NCBI GenBank assembly: GCA_002049455.2
Contig: KV918837.1
Span: forward strand, 186,001-250,000
DNA from: Porphyra umbilicalis
Taxonomy: Eukaryota; Rhodophyta; Bangiophyceae; Bangiales; Bangiaceae
Direction: 5' to 3'
DNA length: 64,000 nt
The notes beneath the pieces are model-generated. The model was given only the letters and a program-made list of their open reading frames with translations. It did no database searches and had not been told where the DNA came from. This document shows positions 56,686 through 64,000 of this stretch, piece by piece. The stretch's first letter is position 1. Each line of letters begins with the position of its first letter. Both the position numbers and the translations under genes were made by a program.

Positions 56686-56732
56686 CGTCGGGCTAAACAG
56701 TACAAACTGTTTAGCCCGACGTTGCCCAAATA
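56675..56732. terminator. 26-bp perfect stem-loop
   Basis: Arms TATTTGGGCAACGTCGGGCT plus AAACAG and the exact inverse complement, with loop TACAAA (56701-56706). Such hairpins act as transcript-end or replication elements in mitochondrial genomes, but a mobile hairpin is possible. Confidence 0.5.
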
Positions 56733-56940
56733 GAGGGGCTACTGCAAACCGTAAGACAAAGGGCGGGTACTTCGAGGCCTGGGATCCAGGATCGGATACA
56801 TTTCAAATATACCCGTTGAGACCAGAATCAGCGTCCTTTTTTTTGCTTCGTGCTCCGGGCAGAGCAGATTGCTCCCCTTCCAATGCTCCAAGCATCCATG
56901 TAGATACCCAAAAATTCTATGCGCGTATACGCTCTTGAAA

Positions 56941-58176
56941 AGTACGCTTGAAGACCCCTGGTCCTAATCCATATCCCGCCCGGAGCATGTGCCGGTCGTG
57001 CAAGGGGCTGTAAAAGGTCGATCGAATAGTGGCCATGATCGTGCAGTCAAGGCTTTTGTAAGCCAAGACGTGGCGATCATATGGATACTGTTACGTGTGA
57101 CATCCGCAGGGTGGGCATGGATGGAGACTGACTGTATCCCCTTGGGCGAGGTCACTCGTCGATCGGAAACGTGCCACGACTACAATAACCTGTGGCAGAG
57201 AAGGCCACCAACACCGCGCGCATCTGCTCGACATGCCTGTCAAAATGCCCGGGTTTCTGCGGGGAAAAAGACACCGTGTGAAGGGGGGATGGGGGTATGT
57301 TGGAGGCAGACTCCAACTTGGGAACCTGGCTGGTAAGGCCCACTGTGCTGCTGGACACACCATCCAACAGGCGCCACGTGCGCTGCCTTGCCAGCAAGCA
57401 TGATGCGGTCCTGATCTAGCCGACAGCCAATACTTTAAAAGATTCGGCCCACCCTTTGCGCCAATCAACGTTTGCCATCCGGGGGTAAAACGCCACGTGT
57501 TCCGACAGCAGCATAGAAGCTTCGCTAATTAAATACCGAAGTGGAACCCTTTTTTGCAAGTGTGCACTGACTGTGTTTGGAAAGAAATAGCATGGTGTAG
57601 CCGTACTCTGAGGAAGAGTTCACTCAGCACTCGACAAGTGGCAATTGGAAAAGGGCCTCTGGGGCGCTCGTGCGCGCTGGTCATGCCATCACGGGTGTAG
57701 CGATCTCGACTTTAGCCGGTGGATGCCGTTTTCCCCTGCCCGAGCCGGTCCGTTGCCGGTGCCGCACGGCCAGCGCAGACACCGCAGAGGCTGAGTGCTG
57801 CGACCTCTCTTTTTTATGGATACACGGGCGACTCCCAGACGCGACTACTCCACCAACTGCCGCCACTCATCCGTGCCAACACCATGCGTTCCGCCACCAC
57901 TGGGGGGGTCCCCTCCGCATGGCCGCCGCGGGGGTGCGTCTGCCACCGCCCAACTGACACGCTCAGGTGGCGGCCTCGCGCGCCGGTGTGTCGCGGGGCC
58001 CCTAGTCCCACCCGCGCCCCCTACCAATGGCCATGTGACGCTGCCACGCGCGGTGCCGTTGCGCGCGGCCCGTCCCCTCCCTTCCGCCCCGCCTGCGACT
58101 CGAGGCACCCGGACGCGGTCCGCCTACTCCGTCGCGCTCGGGCCCCGTCCCCCCCCCTCCCCCGCACGCTCCCGCC
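56941..58176. other. Spacer upstream of the membrane protein gene
   Basis: Carries the inverted repeat at 57028-57057 and, from 57660, increasingly GC-rich sequence with short frames. No TATA box was seen near the start at 58177. Confidence 0.4.
57028..57057 (+). repeat. Inverted partner of the repeat at 49834-49863
   Basis: AGTGGCCATGATCGTGCAGT followed by CAAGGCTTTT; 29 of 30 bases match the other copy. Confidence 0.7.
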
Positions 58177-59432
58177 ATGGCCGCGCCCCGGTGGGTGGCG
58201 GGCCCCATCGTGGCCGCCGCGGCGGCGGCCGCCGCCGCCGCCACCCTCCTCGCCGGCGCCCTCCCCACAGCGGCGGGGGCCCCCACCACCCTCCGTGCCT
58301 CCCCCGTTGTCAACGTTGTGCGCATGCGCCCGATCGACCTGTCGGGCACCTACACCCGCACCTTCCGCAGCAGCGCGTCGACCACGTGCCCGGAATCGCT
58401 GACCCTCACCACCGCCGAAGCGTTTGCGCAGGTCGGTAGTATCCGCCGCCCCCACGCTGACATTGCCATGCGCTTCCCCGCTGCCGGCGGCTTGACCGAA
58501 GACGGCGCCGCGTGCACGGGCGGCGGCCTCATCGCCGTCACGTCGCTTTCCACGTACGACCCGACGATTATGGCGGCGATCGAGCAGCCCGACGCGGCCA
58601 AGACGCTGGTGCTCGCCAACGATTGGGCGCGGCGCATGACCCACTGGGCGGACGTTGTCGGCCTCGGCTTGAGCACCTGGACGTGCGGGGGGGCGGGGGG
58701 GGGCACCCCCCGCTGGGCACCGACCCAGTGGGCCGCCTTAGGCGAATCCGACTGGTTCCTCGACGTCACGGACGGCACGGACGTGTCGCGCGTGGAAATC
58801 GGGGGGGGGAACCGCTCCCTGGTCGTGGTGACGACCACCGAGACCACCGGCACCATTGACTGTGTGTTGGCGGCGCCGCCGCGGCGGGTGGTGGCTGACG
58901 CGGAGGGGGGGGGGAGCCCGGTTGGGTCCACCCCCGGGGCGGGGGGGAGAGCGACACGGCGGGCGTGTCGGGCGCCGCCGCCGCCGGCATTGCTGTGGCG
59001 GCGGCGGTGGCGGCGGCAGCGCTGACCGCCGCCCTCGTCGTCGCCATCATTGTTGTGCGGCAGCGGCGGCGGCGCGGGGGCGGCGGGACCGCCAAGGCCA
59101 CGGGCAGCGGCGCGCCCGTCGCAGGGACGCTGGCCGCGGCGGACGGCGGCGGCGGCGGCGACGGCGGCAGCAGTGGGGTGCTCCCTTCCCCCCTCCCGTC
59201 GCTGGTCGGCCCCCCCCCCGCCGCCGGCGGCTGGGTCCTCCCCACCTATGGAGACGGCGGCGGGGGTGTCGGCACGGCGGTCAAGCCGCCGTGGGGCCTC
59301 GGCGAGAGCCTCGCCCTGCCCCCGCCCATGCCCGAGGCGTTGCGGGAGACGGCCGACTCGTCCGTGACGACTGAGACCCCATCGTCTGGCCGCCGGGACA
59401 CGAGCTCCGCCGCGCACTCGGGGCGGTCGTGA
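58177..59432 (+). CDS. Type I membrane protein of unknown family, frameshift in a G-rich tract
   Basis: The ATG at 58177 (gccATGGcc) starts a signal peptide (Ala-rich, MAAPRWVAGPIVAAAAAAAA), then an ectodomain of about 220 residues with Cys at CPESL, ACTGG, WTCGG and IDCVL and an Asn-X-Ser site (GNRS). The frame is then lost in the G-rich run 58900-58950, and the +2 frame continues ESDTAGVSGAA, a transmembrane helix (GIAVAAAVAAAALTAALVV and AIIVV), a stop-transfer RQRRRR and a cytoplasmic Gly/Pro/Ser-rich tail of about 110 residues ending at 59432. Signal, ectodomain, helix and basic anchor in order make a single-pass cell-surface protein convincing. The shift is likely a homopolymer indel, real or artefactual. 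The combined length is about 418 residues. No homologous family is recognised. Confidence 0.65.
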
Positions 59433-62400
59433 GGTTGGGGGGGGGCGGGGGGAGGGGTGGGGGAGGTGCGTGAGGAGGAGGTGTGGCGTGCCCGGCGCAG
59501 GACGGAAGAAGGATACACCGGGTACGGCCGCTACGCGGAGGGCGGGGGGTGCAACTGACTCGACTGAATACAAACGAATGTATGAGTTTGCAGCGACATG
59601 GGGCGGGCCGCCACGGAGCGACAACACTATGTCATGGCGGCTGGCTGGGCGTGCAGACGGCGCGCGGCCGTGGCGCACACGAGACCTCCTCCAAGTCTGA
59701 AAATCTCGACTGCAAAGGCCAGTGCATGCCGACGACGGCGTCGTCAATCTGCCAGCCAGTGCAGCGCTGCCCCGGTCCCTGGGTGTCTCGCGGTACCCCG
59801 CCGCCGCCGCCCCGATCATCTACGGCTCGCGTCCGTCGCATCGTCCCCACCCCTCCCCCCCACACCAAGCAGCCATCCTGTGTCTGGAACGCGGCGGACA
59901 GCCGAGCGGAGCACCACGAGCAAGTACCGCTGGGTGGAGGCCTAAATATTAGAAACCCACCCATACCGTCGACGCACATTCCGCACGCGGCCCGTCCCGC
60001 CCCCCTCGCTCCACTTCCGTTCCGAAGGCGTCCATGGGAGGTTTCGGGCGGGTGGCGACGCGTCCGCTGCACCCCGCCGCGTCGCCGCCCAGAAAAAGCC
60101 GAGCACTCGCTCGCGTGGAGGTAACCCCTGCCGCTGCCGCCACAACGGCCGCCGTCCGCCTCGCGTGATATCCGTCAGTCCGTCCCATCCCCCAGAGACA
60201 CGGGCGAGCGACAAGCGGTGTGTCGTCTGCCGGCCGTCGACGGCCACACGAGCGGCAGCAGGCGCAGCGTCGATGTCGGACGTTGGGTTGCACCCCTCCA
60301 GCGCCGCGCCGACCCTCGCGGCACCAGCCGGGGTGCGCCACCCGTCGCTGCCGCCGCCGGGTGGCCGCGACTGCGCTTACCACGGTGGCGCGCGGGTCAT
60401 CCTGACGCGGCTCCTGACGCGGCTCCTGCCGCGCCCGTGGCGGCTTGGACGGTGGCTCCCGCCGCCGCAGCAACGGCAGAGCTCCCGGGACGCCGATGCA
60501 CGGCGGCAGGCACGGCCGCACACCAGCGACACACACCGCCACAGCGTCGTGTGGCGGCCGGTGGGACGCAACCCCCGCCTCGCCGGAACGTGCCGCCGGT
60601 CGGCGGTGCGGCAACAGGCGTGACATGGCGCGGGGGGGTGCCTGCCACCGGGGTGCCCACACCAGCCGCTTTGCGCTGCCCGCCGTACGTCTTGCGGTGC
60701 CCCCCCCCCATGCGGCGCGCGGCCCTTGTCAACGCGGCGTCGGACGGCACGACCGCCGTCGTCGCTGCCGTCACTGGCGCCGCCGTTGCCTCTGCCGCCG
60801 TTGACTCTGCCGCCGCTGCCGCTGCCGCCGCCATCGCCGCTGGAGGCGAAACCACCTCCACACCAGGGATATCCAGACCACCCCCACCATACCAGCGCGA
60901 GGGGGAGCCGACCACCCGAACGCCGACCGCCGCGCCGGTGGGGGTGGAGGGGGGGGGTGCTCCCAGGCCACCACGCCGCCGTAAGTGGCACTGGCGGGGC
61001 GGGAGGGGGGGGGGGCGCGACGGTCGAGTCGGCTCCCGGCGACGCGGACGTGGTGGTCAGCCGCCTGCGGGTGGCTCGGGGAGGCGATGGCGACGGTGGG
61101 AAGTGGCAAAAGTGGGCGGAGCGCTGCCAGCGGCGGCGGGCCACGCAGGGCGCGTGGCATACAACGCAGGTGGGTATCCTATACGCTGCGACACACAGAA
61201 TTTGCACGAGGCGGCCCAAGACGTGGTTACAGCTCCAGGTAATTTACGTCCCATTTTCGTGGGGCCCTTGCCCCTGCGATCATGATTTCCAAAACGACTC
61301 TGACGGAGCCAACGCCACAGAATATTGCAATCGGCCTGCTTCTCGAGACTTGATCCACAACAACAACGACAATTGCCTCACCGACTGATCGGTCGCTTCG
61401 AAGGGGAGCAACCTACTTTGACACATTCGCATCTGTCGCGGACACCTTAACAGCTGCGACAAAGGTTGAGCCCCACACCCTGGCCGAAAGCCAATGGACC
61501 TCGAGCGCAGGAACGACTTGGGGTTCTCCGGAACATCAAGTTTTTTTGATCTCGACAACAAGGGCTCAACTGAGACGCTACCTGCAAGCCTTCTGCGTCT
61601 TCGCTCGTGCAAGCGGCAAACAGACTGCTCCGACTGATGTCCTACGTCTGAAGGTCAGATTTCTGTAATTGTGGGCCCGGTGCTGTACGGGTCTTGGCTG
61701 ACGGTACCTGAGCCGCAGATCCAGTTGCCCGAGCCAAAAAGTAGCAGCTTGAGGCTTTGGGGAAATCTCGTCGAGAGTGTGAACTACACTCCTGCACAAC
61801 CCTGTCTCGCAGAGAGGTGCGCGAACACATGCTGTCATAGCCTTCATGGTGCCGACCTGTCTTGGTGGTTGGGCACCCGATTGGTAGCTTTGGGTTGCCG
61901 TTCTAAGCGTCTCAACTACTGTCTCGAGCGGCCCTGTTGTTTTCGAGCGATGGAATTGCTCGTACTGACCAGCGAAGCCCGTGTCATTCAAGCTTTGGAT
62001 TGCACAAAGTATAGGGAGACATTACTGCTAGATTTTGTTGGTCGCAGCTTGTCGGGTTTTGGCCGATGGCACATTCGGATTTGTCCACCCGGTGGTCGAA
62101 ATCTCGCCACAGTTTTATCCGCGGATTGATTGAATGCGCGTGTTGGCTCAAAACAAGAATTGGCCGCGGACGGCCTTGCGCGCCACAATAGCTACTCTTC
62201 TTCGCGACGTAGCGGCGATTCCCAAGCAGTAAAACGTGGTGGGGACGACAGTGCGAAAAAAAAGAAACTGCTGTCGGGTTTTCTCGAGCTGCCTGAGAGG
62301 CATGAAGGGACTTTGAGCCGCCGCGCCTGGGGTTGAGCTGCTCGCCGTCGGCCCATACATGTGTCTTGGCGAGTCGGGAGGACTAGCTGTATCGCGCTTC

Positions 62401-63074
62401 AAAGCTGACGCATGGTGCAGCGGTACTGGCCAGGCAGCCGGCCGCCACGTATTTTGGCTCATCCCACTCGCTGCCAATGTTGCGCAACATGCGGGTACTT
62501 CTTCGTCTGACGTTGTCGCAATCTACAGTATTGTGGCTGTTGCACTTCTCGTCTCTTGCTCCTCGTTGGGGCACGCACGGCTTGCGGCCGATGAAATGTC
62601 GTCAACCAGCGCGGGACACACTGACGCCATCCACGAGGCTCATCACTCATCTGCCAGTACCAATTGGCGGAAGCCCATTGGATTACCTCTTGACACTCAT
62701 AGAACAACGGTGCTAGCTAGCGCGGCGCAGTGGTGACTAACCGGGGGTGGGGCACAAACGACTTGTTGCCATGCGGAAAAGCCAGAGCGACGTGTGGGGA
62801 TTCCGCAGGACGCCAAACACTACACACATTGACATGATTTTGTGGTGGCTCTTGTGGGTGACAGTTCGTGAGTCGACCCACAGCATATCAGCACATAGAT
62901 TCTCCCCATGAACAGACTCTCCGACAGTGCGTAACATCCAATCAACACTTTGTATCTAAGCTGTTAATGGCCAATGAGAGCTCGAAACTGTCCTTCCGAC
63001 GTCGCGCCATGCTCTCCACTGGGCTAACATGGTGGGAGAGCACCCTCGTCTTGTCGCCTTACTGTTGGGAGATA
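59433..63074. other. Spacer, no gene supported
   Basis: GC-rich to about 61150 (overlapping Ala/Arg/Pro-rich frames on both strands, no domain), then balanced. Frames of 100-150 codons at 61578-62129 overlap in antisense and lack bias. I see no RNA gene. Confidence 0.4.
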
Positions 63075-63205
63075 CAGTGCGTTCTCGTTGTAAGAGACAG
63101 CTGATTCGGCTCAATATGAAGAAAAAGTGGCCCACACGGACTGGAATGGAAGACTCGCGACCCATATTCTTTTGTAAACGATTCTCTTATAACGAGAACG
63201 CACTG
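63075..63205. mobile_element. Pogo-type MITE, 131 bp, TA duplication
   Basis: The ends CAGTGCGTTCTCGTTGTAAG and, from the right, CAGTGCGTTCTCGTTATAAG are inverted repeats of about 24 bp with one difference. TA lies on both sides (63073-63074 and 63206-63207). A CAGT start with TA duplication is typical of pogo/Tigger elements. There is no coding sequence. Confidence 0.8.
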
Positions 63206-63222
63206 TATCCCCACACGCAACA

Positions 63223-63660
63223 GAGGCACTTTCACAAACAGTCAAATTTGAACGAAACTGTCATCTTGCAGAACCCCCCTCAGATGCATCGCCAGGGGGG
63301 GTGGTCCGCACTCACAGGGCCATAGAGGCCGATTCTGAGGACGCTCCGATACGGCCCTACAACAGCGAGATATGCATGTAGAAACGGAAAACAAAGCCAG
63401 ACCCTGTGAGAAGAAGTCACAAGAGTGCATCCCAGGGAGTGGGTGTCTCGGAGGGCGCTTTCTTCATCTTGATTGACGGCATTAAAAAAGCGCTCGATTT
63501 GACACGCCTCAGAGGTGCGTTCAGGGGGGTCGAGCCGAGAAGTTATTGGATAGGCCTCTACGGCCCTGTGAGTGCGGACTACCCCCCCTGACGATGCATC
63601 TGAGGGGAGTTCTGCAAGATGACAGTTTCGTTCAAATTTGACTGTTTGTGAAAGTGCCTC
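63223..63660. mobile_element. Fold-back element with 108-bp arms
   Basis: 63223-63330 and 63553-63660 are inverse complements with about four differences; they start GAGGCACTTTCACAAACAGT. The spacer is 222 bp. ACA lies on both sides (63220-63222 and 63661-63663) as a possible 3-bp target duplication. No gene was found, and the superfamily is not clear. Confidence 0.8.
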
Positions 63661-64000
63661 ACAGGCCGCCAACACAGCACCGGTCGTCTCCACATGCCTT
63701 TGTGGACCGACGTTACGGCTGTTCCACATGGCTTTGTGAAGCGCACTTCCTGTCCAATTGGGCGGCCAGACTCAGCGCAACGCTCTTCCTCTCGTCGAGA
63801 CGCTTCTGGCGGTGTAAAGACATCCAACTCCAGAAGACAGGAAATATCATCCACAAAGGTCTGTGAGAAAACTGTGCGTGTGTGACCTCGCACAGGCCGA
63901 TTCCGTGACCGAATGTGGGTCCACATGGCCCAAAATGGCATTTGTGTCCCACCCCCGGTTATTCACCACTGCGCGGCCGCTCTCGCGTCTTTCACAGCTC

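Larger units (their letters stand above)
56095..56940. other. Organelle-derived (probably mitochondrial) DNA insertion
   Basis: AT-rich against a GC-rich background. It contains a tRNA-like gene, a second degenerate tRNA-like 3' half (56131-56200), a possible nad6 fragment and a long perfect hairpin of the kind found in compact mitochondrial genomes. Exact edges are uncertain by about 30 bp. Confidence 0.6.

Overview
The window is eukaryotic nuclear DNA. It is GC-rich, gene-poor and crowded with DNA transposons. Evidence: spliced GT-AG introns in two genes (27968-28117 and about 44109-44407), TATA boxes, strong G/C third-position bias, eukaryotic transposase families (CACTA/Tnp2, KDZ, pogo), an ATAD2/Yta7-type AAA gene, and an AT-rich patch that looks like mitochondrial DNA moved to the nucleus. 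The composition, sparse short introns and secreted glycine-rich wall-type proteins suggest a GC-rich alga. A bangiophyte red alga (Porphyra/Pyropia type) is my first guess, but it is an inference and no ribosomal marker is present.

Layout. 0-3.7 kb: a partial unknown gene, a transposase-like gene on the minus strand, and the 5' piece of a gene with 55-bp tandem repeats. 3.7-9.6 kb: nested miniature DNA transposons (a TA-flanked MITE; a hAT-like MITE inside a larger terminal-inverted-repeat element; a second hAT-like element; a fold-back element). 9.6-12.4 kb: very GC-rich low-complexity DNA without a convincing gene. 12.4-19.85 kb: the most distinctive locus, a giant interrupted palindrome. 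It holds three glycine-rich secreted-protein genes. The two outer copies are nearly identical and inverted, the diverged third copy lies between the arms, and all three share a 3' hairpin element. 20.0-24.3 kb: an inverted second copy of the element at 4.25-6.7 kb, split by about 1.85 kb of unrelated DNA and by a clean 911-bp hAT-like insertion.

25.0-28.6 kb: an unknown multi-frame gene converging on a spliced Pif1-type helicase gene. 32.4-33.0 kb: an alanine-rich protein. 33.9-37.75 kb: a KDZ-superfamily transposase with a SWIM-type finger and two in-frame stops. 39.65-45.88 kb: an almost complete CACTA/EnSpm transposon (Tnp2-type transposase with one frameshift, a spliced second gene, 3-bp target duplication, subterminal repeats). 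48.2-49.7 kb: a dead pogo/Tigger transposase abutting the C-terminal scrap of a SET-domain gene. 52.0-54.4 kb: an ATAD2-like tandem AAA gene with two frameshifts and an altered Walker B motif. 55.5-56.1 kb: the 5' part of a dynamin-like/SLIP-GC-type GTPase, ending where the organelle-derived patch (56.1-56.9 kb) begins. 58.2-59.4 kb: a type I membrane protein with a frameshift in a G-rich tract. 63.1-63.7 kb: a pogo-type MITE and a fold-back element.

The window shows no single pathway. It is a repeat-driven landscape in which several host genes have been cut or shifted by insertions, while one secreted-protein family has been multiplied and probably homogenised by gene conversion. Because single-base frameshifts recur in unrelated genes, some may be sequence errors rather than true pseudogenisation.
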